This document shows, piece after piece, positions 7,199-14,165 of a DNA stretch of 14,165 nt. How positions within the stretch are numbered: position 1 is the first letter of the stretch; each line of letters opens with the position of its first letter. This stretch comes from JAKFWF01 sp031365375 (GTDB taxonomy: Bacteria; Pseudomonadota; Alphaproteobacteria; Rhizobiales; Hyphomicrobiaceae). The position numbers were made by a program, and so were the translations under genes. The DNA lies in NCBI GenBank assembly GCA_031365375.1, contig JANLXZ010000371.1:1-14165 (forward strand), given 5' to 3'. The notes beneath the pieces were generated by a model. That model ran no database searches. It saw only the letters and a list, made by a program, of their open reading frames with translations, and was not told the DNA's origin.

Positions 7199-7735
7199 TC
7201 AGCTTTCGCCGGGGTCCGCCAACACGCTCCTGGCCACACTGAACGAAAATCCGGCACGCATCAGTGCGCCGACGTCCTTCTTGAACCGGTCTTCGGCGCC
7301 GCCACTTCGCCGCCACGGTCCGAGCCGGCGGCGTTCGGCGAACCGGCGGGCTTGAGCCGTCTCGTCGACTTCGTCAGCGAGCGCACCACGGATCGTCTCC
7401 GCATCGAGGCCTTTTTGTTTGAGACCTAGTTCGATGCGACGCTTCGAGAAACCCTTGCGTTCGAGCGTCTGCCTTCGTGCTTCGGCGAAACGCGGATCGT
7501 CCAGCAAACCCAGCTCCACGAGCTCATCGAGCACGGTTTCGATCATCGCTGGAATTTCCGGGTCGAGCGACTTCACCTGCAACCGCCGCTTGGATCGCCG
7601 CTCGAGCACCCCCCTCAGCATTTCGCGCGACGCAGCTCTCGCGCTCAAGTAATGCAAAGCCGATGCCTTCAAGTACGACAACTTGACGGGTTTGGGTTTC
7701 GGCGGTTCAGCCCGCTTTTTCGCCCCGACGAACAT
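7199..7735 (-). CDS. recX: Regulatory protein RecX
   Basis: A 178-residue RecX-family protein, a modulator that binds the RecA filament and usually inhibits its strand exchange and ATPase activities. The protein is helical and strongly basic, with the expected three-helix repeats: ALHYLSARAASREMLRGVL (about 27-45), VLDELVELGLLDDPRFAEA (about 68-86, carrying the family motif LxxLGxLDDxxFAxx), then GFSKRRIELGLKQKGLDAE, and a C-terminal helix AGFSFSVARSVL. The basic N-terminus (KKRAEPPKPKPVK) is typical of longer alphaproteobacterial forms. recA is not in the window. The ATG at 7735 has no clear ribosome binding site; the bases upstream are folded into the hairpin at 7744-7770. It lies 52 bases downstream of the solute-binding protein gene on the same strand. 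Confidence 0.9.
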   Translation of the reverse strand: MFVGAKKRAEPPKPKPVKLSYLKASALHYLSARAASREMLRGVLERRSKRRLQVKSLDPEIPAMIETVLDELVELGLLDDPRFAEARRQTLERKGFSKRRIELGLKQKGLDAETIRGALADEVDETAQARRFAERRRLGPWRRSGGAEDRFKKDVGALMRAGFSFSVARSVLADPGES

Positions 7736-7743
7736 TAGACGCC

Positions 7744-7770
7744 GGTGCCAGACCCCGAGGGTCCGACACC
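7744..7770 (-). terminator. Stable RNA hairpin between the solute-binding protein gene and recX
   Basis: Arms at 7744-7755 and 7759-7770 flank a 3-base loop. As minus-strand RNA all 12 pairs form, 10 Watson-Crick and two G-U wobbles; as plus-strand RNA the two wobbles become A-C mismatches. The structure is therefore built for the minus-strand transcript. It lies 17 bases past the solute-binding protein stop and 8 bases before the recX ATG. No U-tract follows, so it may be a factor-dependent terminator, an mRNA 3'-end stabiliser or an element limiting recX translation. Confidence 0.42.
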
Positions 7771-7787
7771 GCCCGAGATGATCAATT

Positions 7788-9461
7788 TCAAGCTTCGATC
7801 CACACGTCCTTGGCCTCGATGTAGATCGAGGGGTGTATCTTGTAGCCTTTGATCTTCTTGTCAGTGTAGTTGAACACCGCGCGCCAAAGCGGAATGACAG
7901 CGGGACCGTCGTCCAACATGATTTTTTCCAGCTTCGCCATGACTTCCTTGCGTTTGGCCATGTCGAAATAGCCTTCGGCCTCGGTGATCAGCTTGTCGAA
8001 CTCGGCGTTCGACCAGTTGCTCTCGTTCCAGGATGCGCCGGTGCGGTAGGCGAGGCCGAGCACCATGGTGCCGAGTGGCCGATGCGCCCACGTGGTAAAA
8101 CCAAACGGCACCTTGGTCCAATTGTCCCAATACTGGGACGACGGCATGACGTTGATTTTCACGCGGATGCCGGCCTCTTTCCATTGCTCGACCATCGTCT
8201 GCACGGCGAGCAACTCCCAATCCGGTGCTGGCCGGCAAGCGATCTCGGTATCGATGCCATCTTTGTAACCAGCTTCCGTCAGAAGCGCCTTGGCTTTTTC
8301 GACGTCGCGCTTGATATGCCCAATGTCGACGTAATCGGGATGGGCTGGGGAAACATGATGATGATCGCCGGGTTTTCCCAGGCCACGATGGGCGGCTTTG
8401 AGGACCGCATCGTTGTCGGTGGCATAACGCAAGGCTTGGCGAACGCGCTTATCGTCGAACGGCTTGATCGGGTGCACACGCGCGACGGCCGTATAGCCAG
8501 TGTCGACAGAGTTGACAGTAACGTGTGGTAACTTCTCGATGGCGGGCAGTGTTGCAATTGCGCCCTGATAAATCATGTCGACCTGCTTCGAGGCCAATGC
8601 ACCAACCTGTGCCGCGGAGTCCTCGCCAATGTCGATGATCTCAAACCGCTCGATATTGGCCCCACCCCCCCAATGCCCGCTCTTGCGAGCGACGAACACG
8701 GCGCGTTTGCCGACCTCGAGCTCGGTCATCTCGAATGCACCTGTGCCGTTCGAGCCGACGCCGAACACGCCGTTCTCGGCCGGGTCCGTCATCAACGCTG
8801 GATAGTGGAAGAGCGCCTCGGGTACGGCGAGATTTGGCGCCCGTCCGTTGAGTTTGAAAGTAAACTCGTCGACCTTTTGGATTGCGTTGGCATCCCAAAG
8901 CTTGGTCGACTTCTTCTTTTTCTGGGTCTTAGCGTCGATTTCATCAGTCTCGAATTCCTCGAGGATGAAGCCTTTCAACAACCCGACAGTGGACGATCCC
9001 GTCTTGGCGTCGAGCAGCCGCGTCAGGTTCCAGACGGCATCATCCGACGTGAACTTGCGATCGCCCTTGCGCCAAGTGACGTCCTTGCGCAGCGAGAAGG
9101 TCCAGGTCTTGAGATCGGGGCTCGCCTCCCATTTCTCGACGAGATTGGGGCGGGTGACGTTATCGACGCCGGTGAAGGTCAGGTAGTCGAGCACTTGACG
9201 GGCAGCGTTCGCGCCTTCGATCCACGAATAGGTGTGCGGGCTTTTGAGATCTTGCACCCGCATGCCCAGGCGCAGGATACCACCCTTCTTCGGTGCTGCG
9301 GTTTGCGCCCGCACCGGCGACGGCAAACCCGCCAGGCCATAGGCTACGGGTGCGGCCACGCCCAGCAATGTCGCGATGCGTAGAAACTCGCGCCGTTCAA
9401 GCAGGCCTTCCGCCATCTCGGCTCCGGCCCGGCCAATAATTGGATGCAGTTTGTCTGTCAT
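7788..9461 (-). CDS. ABC transporter solute-binding protein, family 5 (peptide/opine type), Tat-exported
   Basis: A 557-residue periplasmic binding protein of the dipeptide/oligopeptide/nickel (SBP_bac_5) family, which delivers ligand to an inner-membrane ABC permease. A twin-arginine signal is visible: ERREFLRIATLLG (residues 22-34), hydrophobic core to about 47, and cleavage probably after PVRA (52). The binding domain runs from about 85 to 480 with the usual LVEKWEASPDLKTWTFSLRK (107-126) and DDAVWNLTRLLD (140-151). A charged insert, DAKTQKKKKSTKLWDANAI, at 176-194 stands out. GVGSNGTGAFEMTELEVGKR follows the family pattern for the hinge region. The ATG at 9461 has GGGAG 6 bases upstream. 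No permease or ATPase gene is beside it in this window, so it is an orphan here. Substrate not readable; peptide, opine or a modified amino acid are possible. Confidence 0.9.
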   Translation of the reverse strand: MTDKLHPIIGRAGAEMAEGLLERREFLRIATLLGVAAPVAYGLAGLPSPVRAQTAAPKKGGILRLGMRVQDLKSPHTYSWIEGANAARQVLDYLTFTGVDNVTRPNLVEKWEASPDLKTWTFSLRKDVTWRKGDRKFTSDDAVWNLTRLLDAKTGSSTVGLLKGFILEEFETDEIDAKTQKKKKSTKLWDANAIQKVDEFTFKLNGRAPNLAVPEALFHYPALMTDPAENGVFGVGSNGTGAFEMTELEVGKRAVFVARKSGHWGGGANIERFEIIDIGEDSAAQVGALASKQVDMIYQGAIATLPAIEKLPHVTVNSVDTGYTAVARVHPIKPFDDKRVRQALRYATDNDAVLKAAHRGLGKPGDHHHVSPAHPDYVDIGHIKRDVEKAKALLTEAGYKDGIDTEIACRPAPDWELLAVQTMVEQWKEAGIRVKINVMPSSQYWDNWTKVPFGFTTWAHRPLGTMVLGLAYRTGASWNESNWSNAEFDKLITEAEGYFDMAKRKEVMAKLEKIMLDDGPAVIPLWRAVFNYTDKKIKGYKIHPSIYIEAKDVWIEA

Positions 9462-9777
9462 GATGCGCTCCCTGAACCACGGCTTCGATCAGTCCGAGTA
9501 AACCTTCCAGAGCGAGCTTAAGGCGAGCGAGCCGGGCCGCACAAGGGTCGAGATCGCCTAATCGTAAATCCGGTCGATGATAGGTCTCGGGTGACGGCGT
9601 TTGATTGCCGGTGGCCGCCACCCCGTCCTAATTCCTGTCGATGCTGAACACTTGGTCGCGCCAAGCCGGCGATGAAACCGGGGGGCGGACGAACACAGGC
9701 GATGTCGATCCCAGGTCAGCCTTGGCCGGCGCGGTACCAGGCGAACGTTTCAGCCGGACCTCCACGTCATTGGCGGC
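9462..9777. other. 316-base stretch without an annotated gene
   Basis: This stretch separates the solute-binding protein start from the stop of the 322-residue protein, both on the minus strand. The half next to 9777 is an open in-frame continuation of the upstream gene, to a TAG at 9628. The half next to 9462 should carry the solute-binding protein promoter, but I find only weak matches (TTGTGC and CTTAAG 17 bases apart on the minus strand). A 74-codon open frame on the minus strand (9397-9621) overlaps the next gene out of frame and is not protein-like. Confidence 0.4.
9628..9777 (-). other. In-frame open extension beyond the TGA of the 322-residue protein
   Basis: Past the TGA at 9780-9778 the same frame stays open for 49 codons to a TAG (9630-9628). 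It encodes AANDVEVRLKRSPG, a Pro/Ser/Ala/Val stretch like the tail of the annotated protein, and then AWRDQVFSIDRN. That ending resembles the annotated C-terminus GWNKTAFDRD (W, F and DR(D/N) aligned). Third codon positions are mostly G or C, as in neighbouring genes. This may be a remnant of a longer protein cut by a nonsense mutation, a TGA readthrough tail, or chance. Confidence 0.4.
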
Positions 9778-10746
9778 TCAGTCGCGGTCAAACGCGGTCT
9801 TGTTCCATCCCGTAGGGGTCACGATAGACCGTGCCACCGCACTCCTTGCTGCGGTTTTTTCACGTACGACCCTCGGTTTCGCCTGGCTCTTAATTGGCAT
9901 GGCCGGCCCAGCACCGCTGACCGGGGTGACCCGGGGCTGCGGTGGTGTGACATCAGAAGACGCGGGCTCGACGCGAGGGGTTGGGATGACGACGGTCGGT
10001 GACGAAGTTACCGTCAACGCCGCTGGCGCCATCGTGTGTTCGTTAGATTTTAATGCCGGACGTTCGATCGGGCGGATACCAAACAGTACCTGCCCGCGCG
10101 CTAACAATGCCCCATCGAGGCTTTGCCCCTCGATTTCGATTGCGAGATCCTGTGGTGGCGGCTCGCCGAGTGCAACCACGACATTGTCGAGAGCGGAGGT
10201 CTCGATCGCCCAGGTCCCGTCCGGTAACCGCCGGCCGAGTGACAGCGTTGCAGTAGCCGGAACATTGCGAAGGAGGAACCGGCGTACGCGCGGTGCCGTT
10301 GCGAGATCCGCACCAAATCCAATTCGCACCGGCGCCAACGCGCTGACATCAACAAGGTGAGCGTTCAATGCAGAAACGGATCCCGACGTGGATGGGTTCA
10401 TCGCAAGCGGCTCGACCATTCCCCGGTATCTCAAGGAACGGCTTTCGTCGAACGTAATTGCTTCCAGTGTCCGCTCGCGACGCCACCCCAATACGGTCGG
10501 GGCGACAGTCACCGGCTGGACTTCGCCAGCGATCCACTCCCTGAGCCGGCTGCTGCTCACCGGCAACAAAAGTACCACCAACCCGCAGACCGTGATCACA
10601 TTGAACCAAGCGGGGCGGGAGGGCTTCGAGGCATGAGACGTCTCCTGATCCGCTGTCAAGATCGCCCGGTCGGCCGGATCGTTAAGCGCCGTTGCCAACG
10701 ACCGAAGCCAAGGCTCATCTTCCAAATCGGCTTGGCGCTTGCTCAT
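9778..10746 (-). CDS. Single-span membrane protein of unknown function with Pro-rich periplasmic tail
   Basis: A 322-residue protein that I do not recognise as a named family. Order: an acidic cytoplasmic N-terminus MSKRQADLEDEPWLRSLA (1-18); one membrane span at about 47-63 (FNVITVCGLVVLLLPV); a globular periplasmic part (about 75-225); and a Pro/Thr/Val-rich linker ending in a basic stretch and GWNKTAFDRD. Residues about 157-224 contain FLLRNVPATATLSLGRR and LPDGTWAIETSALDNVVV, a pattern like the small beta-sandwich units (LPxGAxLSxG..DGxWxL) of some alphaproteobacterial surface proteins; this likeness is from memory and untested. I chose the ATG at 10746; a GTG at 10776 would add an unlikely Cys-rich leader. 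The coding frame continues past its TGA. It is divergent from the oxygenase gene at 11015. Possible roles are envelope scaffolding or signal transduction. Confidence 0.78.
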   Translation of the reverse strand: MSKRQADLEDEPWLRSLATALNDPADRAILTADQETSHASKPSRPAWFNVITVCGLVVLLLPVSSSRLREWIAGEVQPVTVAPTVLGWRRERTLEAITFDESRSLRYRGMVEPLAMNPSTSGSVSALNAHLVDVSALAPVRIGFGADLATAPRVRRFLLRNVPATATLSLGRRLPDGTWAIETSALDNVVVALGEPPPQDLAIEIEGQSLDGALLARGQVLFGIRPIERPALKSNEHTMAPAALTVTSSPTVVIPTPRVEPASSDVTPPQPRVTPVSGAGPAMPIKSQAKPRVVREKTAARSAVARSIVTPTGWNKTAFDRD

Positions 10747-10942
10747 GGCAAATGCCCCGCACCCATATATGCACACGCCCGCGCGCTAGCATTCAGGCAA
10801 TCAAGGTCACAGATTGGTGTCCCTAAGCCTTTGCTATTCCTAACGTGAGCAGTTGGTCGCAGCGTTATCGATCCTCCAATGATTTCAAAAGGTACTTGAT
10901 TCTGCATCGGTGACGCCAATCGTGTTGACCGCGACTCGCACG

Positions 10943-10971
10943 TTGACATTCCGATGAGGCAGGTTTGCAAT
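10943..10971 (+). promoter_or_regulatory. Sigma70-like promoter for the oxygenase-flavoprotein operon
   Basis: A perfect TTGACA (10943-10948), a 17-base spacer and TGCAAT (10966-10971, 4 of 6 matches) precede the oxygenase ATG, giving a leader of about 37 bases. A second TTGAC box occurs at 10925-10929. This is the best housekeeping promoter in the window. The rest of the 268-base divergent region (10747-11014) shows no clear promoter for the minus-strand gene. Confidence 0.45.
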
Positions 10972-11014
10972 ACCAGGGACGAACGCCCAAGCGACCCAGC
11001 ACCGCGAGCTCCCC

Positions 11015-12025
11015 ATGATCCCCTCGATCGACGTATCAGACCTGTTTCGACCGCAGTCACCGGCGCGCGATGCGACGGATGCCGCGATATTCGACGCAGC
11101 CTGCCGCTCGGGCTTCATGACGATCGTGGGACTACCGTCATCGGTGCCCTCGGGCAAGGCGGTGCGGAACGAGTTGCTCCGGATCTTCGCGCTTCCCGAC
11201 GATGAAAAACGAAAGTTGTATCGCCGCAAGTTCGATCCTGCCCGATCCAATGTGTACCGGGGCTGGTTCCCGTTGACGGCGGGTGGGGCCACTTGGAAGG
11301 AGGGCATCGACATGGGGCCCGACGTCGCCAATGGCGCTTGGCGAGCCGATCCGAACGACCCATTGACGGAGGCAACGCCGCGGCCAACCGATGCTGTCTT
11401 GCCGGGGTGGAGCGACGCAGTTTCCGATTACTACAAAGGCATGGAGCGTTTGGGTGCGGTTCTCATGCGCTCGATCGCGCGTGGATTGAAACTGCCAGAA
11501 ACAACGTTTGATGCAGCCTTCGAGGGCGGCGTCTCGACCTTGCGATTGATCCGCTATCCGGTCCGCACCAACGAGTCGTTTGACGGCAGCGATCCCGGCA
11601 AAGTATGGGTCGAGCATAACGGACAGAAGCGTTACGTGATCGGTGGTGGCCACGTTGACAGCGGCTTTGTAACGCTGCTCGCTCAAGACGGCGTCGAAGG
11701 TCTCCAGGCGCGCAGCTCGGACGGCAATTGGCTCGACGTGCCGCCGATCGAGGGTTCACTTGCCGTGAATTTCGGCGGCCTCCTCGACCGCTGGACCGGC
11801 GGGCGCATCAAGGCAACCGAACATCGCGTCTTGGGCCCAGGCCGCGAGCGTTGCTCAATCCCGTTCTTCTACGAACCAAAAGTCGATCAGATCATCGCGC
11901 CATTGCCGATCCCCGATGCCCCATCGTTCACCCCCTTCACTTACGGCGACCATGTGTGGTCTGCCATGATGAAATTCGTCGAGTTCGAAGGGCTCGACCA
12001 CTTGCGCGTCCCCCACGCTGCCTGA
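11015..12025 (+). CDS. Isopenicillin N synthase-type Fe(II) oxygenase
   Basis: A 336-residue cytosolic non-haem iron enzyme of the isopenicillin N synthase/2-oxoglutarate-Fe(II) oxygenase superfamily. The N-terminal DIOX_N-like region (1-125) begins IPSIDVSDLF and contains the typical GFMTIVGLP turn and YRGWFPL. The jelly-roll core carries the facial triad His213-x-Asp215 (GGHVDSGFVTLL) and His270 (TEHRVL), followed by Arg279-x-Ser281 (RCSIPFFYEP), the RxS pair that binds the carboxylate of the co-substrate. All catalytic residues are present. The family hydroxylates, desaturates or demethylates small molecules; classification as a real beta-lactam enzyme is not supported. The ATG at 11015 has no strong ribosome binding site but starts the conserved fold directly. 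It is followed 46 bases later by the dimethylglycine-dehydrogenase-like gene, probably in one operon, suggesting successive oxidation steps in one catabolic route. Confidence 0.9.
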   Translation: MIPSIDVSDLFRPQSPARDATDAAIFDAACRSGFMTIVGLPSSVPSGKAVRNELLRIFALPDDEKRKLYRRKFDPARSNVYRGWFPLTAGGATWKEGIDMGPDVANGAWRADPNDPLTEATPRPTDAVLPGWSDAVSDYYKGMERLGAVLMRSIARGLKLPETTFDAAFEGGVSTLRLIRYPVRTNESFDGSDPGKVWVEHNGQKRYVIGGGHVDSGFVTLLAQDGVEGLQARSSDGNWLDVPPIEGSLAVNFGGLLDRWTGGRIKATEHRVLGPGRERCSIPFFYEPKVDQIIAPLPIPDAPSFTPFTYGDHVWSAMMKFVEFEGLDHLRVPHAA

Positions 12026-12071
12026 CACCATCCCCGCCTGCAGAATTGGTCATCGAAAGAGCCTCGTCACC

Positions 12072-14165
12072 ATGAAAACTCATGCTCGTGCCGTTGTCAT
12101 CGGAGGTGGCGTGGTCGGCGCCAGTGTCCTTTATCACTTGACCAAGGCGGGTTGGACCGACGTCATCCTGATCGAAAAACACGAACTCACTTCGGGTTCG
12201 ACGTGGCATGCGGCAGCTGGTGTTCACACTTACAATTCGGACGCGAACGTCTCGCAGTTGCAAAAATACACGATCGATCTTTATCGCGAGATCGAAAAGA
12301 TCTCCGGTCAATCGTGCGGCATCCACGCCACCGGCAACATGGTGTTGGCGGCCAATGAAGAGATCATGGACAACCTACGCCTCATGCACGCGCGGGCCAA
12401 ATACCTCGGCCTTGAAACGCAATTGATCACGCCGAGCGAAGCACAGAAGCTCAACACGCTTATTGATCCCAACGAGTTCATCGGCGCGTTGTGGCGAGCG
12501 GACGGTGGTCACGTCGATCCGAACGGCGTCACCCACGCCTACACCATCGCCGCGCGCAAAGCTGGCGCCGAAGTCTATCGCTTCACGCCGGTGACCGGGC
12601 TCAACCACCGCCCCGACGGTACTTGGGATGTGATCACCGAAAAGGGCAACATCCACGCCGAGCATGTCGTCAACGCCGCCGGTTTATGGGCGCGCGAAGT
12701 CGGCCGCATGGCCGGCATTCAGCTGCCGGTGCTCGCCATGGAGCACATGTACATCATCACCGAGGACATGCCCGAAGTGGTGGCGATGCCGAAGGAGATG
12801 CTGCCGACCACCGACTACTCCGGCGAGATCTACATGCGCCAGGAGGGTCGCGGCGTGCTGATGGGTACCTACGAGCAGGATTGCCGCGTTTGGTCGCCCG
12901 ACGAGACGCCGTGGGATTTCCACATGCAGCTGCTGCCGGACGATCTGGAGCGGCTGTCGCCGCATTTGGAGATCGGCTTTAAACACTTTCCGGCAATCGG
13001 CCGCGCCGGCATAAAGAAAGTCGTCAACGGACCATTTACGTTCGCACCCGATGGCAACCCACTGGTTGGACCCGTTCGTGGCTTGACCAACTATTGGAGC
13101 GCGTGTGGCGTGATGGCGGGCTTCGCGCAAGGCGGCGGCGTCGGACTCGCCCTCTCGCGTTGGATGGTCGATGGCGATCCCGGTGCCGATATTTTTGCTA
13201 TGGATGTCGCACGCTTTGGTGCGTTCGCATCGAAGGCCTACACTCACATCAAGGTGCAAGAGAACTACAAGCGCCGCTTTCGTGTCGCCTACCCGAACGA
13301 GGAATTGCCAGCCGCGCGACCGCTTCGCCGCACGCCCGCTTATGATCGGCTTAAGGCAGCGGGTGCCGTGTTCGGCGCAAACTTTGGGCTCGAGGTGCCG
13401 TTGTGGTACGCGACCAAAGGCATGGAGGCGGCCGAGAACCCAACCTATCGCCGCTCGAATGCCTTCCCGGTCGTGAAGGCCGAATGCAAAGCCGTTCGCG
13501 ATGCCGTCGGGCTGATGGAGATCTCTGGTTTCGGCAAGTACGAAATCACCGGGGCCGGCGCTAGCGCCTGGCTCGACCGCATGCTTGCCAATAAGATCCC
13601 GAACCCCGGCCGCATGGTTCTCGCCCCAATGCTCAACGAGCGCGGCACGATCCTCGGCGACTTTTCCTTGGCTTGCCTCGCACCCGATCGCTTCCTGATG
13701 ATCGGCTCGGGCGTCGCCGAAATCTATCACATGCGCTGGTTCGAGCAGCACTTGGTGGGCGCGAAAGACGTCTCGGTTCGCGCCATCCCGCACGCGCTCA
13801 ACGGCTTCATGATTGCCGGACCAAAATCGCGCGAGCTACTGCAGCGCTTGGTCACGGACGACATCTCCAACGACCGGTTCAAGTTTTTCGCCGTGCGCGA
13901 AATGACGGTTGGGCTCGTGCCGGCAACCGTGATCCGCGCCAGCTACACCGGCGATCTCGGTTATGAGATCTGGTGTACGCCCGATTATCAAGTCACGCTG
14001 TACGAAGCGATCATCGAAGCCGGACGCGATCTCGGTCTCGTGCACTTTGGCGGCCGCGCGCTGATGTCACTGCGTTTGGAAAAAGGCTACGGCGCATTCT
14101 TCCGCGAGTTCCGGCCCGACTACACGCCGAAAGAATGCGGACTCGACCGGTTCGTCGCCTACGAC
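12072..14165 (+). CDS. GcvT-family FAD oxidoreductase, dimethylglycine/sarcosine dehydrogenase-like (3' end missing)
   Basis: The first 698 codons of a protein usually about 800 residues long; the window edge cuts the C-terminal domain. The N-terminal FAD-binding amine-oxidase domain (about 5-365) has the dinucleotide motif VVIGGGVVGAS (8-18), ribose-binding Glu35 and SGSTWHAAAGVHTYN (41-55), in which His46 aligns with the His that carries covalent FAD in dimethylglycine and sarcosine dehydrogenases. A linker domain follows (about 366-425). The GcvT-type tetrahydrofolate-binding domain occupies about 430 onward, with YEITGAGASAWLDRM from residue 490 and SYTGDLGYEIW at 624-634. Such enzymes remove an N-methyl group from a methylated amine or amino acid and pass the formaldehyde unit to tetrahydrofolate. 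The exact substrate is open; 4-methylaminobutanoate oxidase is a close alternative label. It lies 46 bases after the oxygenase on the same strand. Confidence 0.92.
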   Translation, partial: MKTHARAVVIGGGVVGASVLYHLTKAGWTDVILIEKHELTSGSTWHAAAGVHTYNSDANVSQLQKYTIDLYREIEKISGQSCGIHATGNMVLAANEEIMDNLRLMHARAKYLGLETQLITPSEAQKLNTLIDPNEFIGALWRADGGHVDPNGVTHAYTIAARKAGAEVYRFTPVTGLNHRPDGTWDVITEKGNIHAEHVVNAAGLWAREVGRMAGIQLPVLAMEHMYIITEDMPEVVAMPKEMLPTTDYSGEIYMRQEGRGVLMGTYEQDCRVWSPDETPWDFHMQLLPDDLERLSPHLEIGFKHFPAIGRAGIKKVVNGPFTFAPDGNPLVGPVRGLTNYWSACGVMAGFAQGGGVGLALSRWMVDGDPGADIFAMDVARFGAFASKAYTHIKVQENYKRRFRVAYPNEELPAARPLRRTPAYDRLKAAGAVFGANFGLEVPLWYATKGMEAAENPTYRRSNAFPVVKAECKAVRDAVGLMEISGFGKYEITGAGASAWLDRMLANKIPNPGRMVLAPMLNERGTILGDFSLACLAPDRFLMIGSGVAEIYHMRWFEQHLVGAKDVSVRAIPHALNGFMIAGPKSRELLQRLVTDDISNDRFKFFAVREMTVGLVPATVIRASYTGDLGYEIWCTPDYQVTLYEAIIEAGRDLGLVHFGGRALMSLRLEKGYGAFFREFRPDYTPKECGLDRFVAYD

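Noticed and set aside
9397..9621. A 74-codon minus-strand frame upstream of the solute-binding protein
   Set aside because: It overlaps the start of that gene out of frame and shows no recognisable domain or ribosome binding site.
11015..12025. A beta-lactam biosynthesis gene because of the isopenicillin N synthase likeness
   Set aside because: The similarity is to the broad superfamily; no ACV synthetase or other beta-lactam genes are present, and the neighbour is a demethylating flavoprotein.
12684..13793. Long minus-strand open frame opposite the flavoprotein gene
   Set aside because: It is antisense to a clearly conserved FAD/GcvT protein and its His/Arg-rich translation is typical of a shadow frame.

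Overview
The window looks like a GC-rich alphaproteobacterial chromosome, most likely from the order Hyphomicrobiales (Rhizobiales). This is inferred from the gene families present: DUF459 next to MltB-type lytic transglycosylases, a GcvT-type dimethylglycine-dehydrogenase-like flavoprotein, a twin-arginine family-5 solute-binding protein, and single-span proteins with Pro/Ala tails. No rRNA, tRNA, CRISPR array, insertion sequence or phage gene was recognised.

Left part (1-860). A membrane protein leaves the window on the minus strand. A small cupin gene on the plus strand converges on the next operon across a short hairpin.

Cell-wall block (859-4906, minus strand). Two MltB-type lytic transglycosylase paralogues lie in tandem, followed by a DUF459 SGNH-fold protein whose start codon overlaps the second transglycosylase's stop (ATGA). 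The DUF459 protein carries Asp at the usual catalytic Ser position and Ser at the usual catalytic His position, so it looks like a non-catalytic partner of the two wall-cleaving enzymes. Just upstream lies the last 13 codons of a VOC/glyoxalase-family gene, a relic of a lost gene.

Nucleotide-sugar block (5105-7194). galE (minus) and galU (plus) are divergent. They interconvert UDP-glucose and UDP-galactose and make UDP-glucose, supplying envelope polysaccharide synthesis. A possible EcfG-type general-stress promoter precedes galU. recX converges on galU with only 4 bases between the genes.

Transport and unknown block (7199-10746, minus strand). It contains recX, an orphan Tat-exported family-5 ABC solute-binding protein, and an unrecognised single-span protein with a Pro-rich tail. 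The reading frame of that last gene stays open for 49 codons past its TGA and ends in a second copy of a W...F...DR(D/N) tail.

Right part (10943-14165, plus strand). A good sigma70-like promoter leads into an isopenicillin-N-synthase-type Fe(II) oxygenase. This is followed 46 bases later by a dimethylglycine/sarcosine-dehydrogenase-like flavoprotein with a folate-binding domain, cut by the window edge. Together they suggest oxidative breakdown of an N-methylated small molecule; the substrate cannot be read from the sequence.
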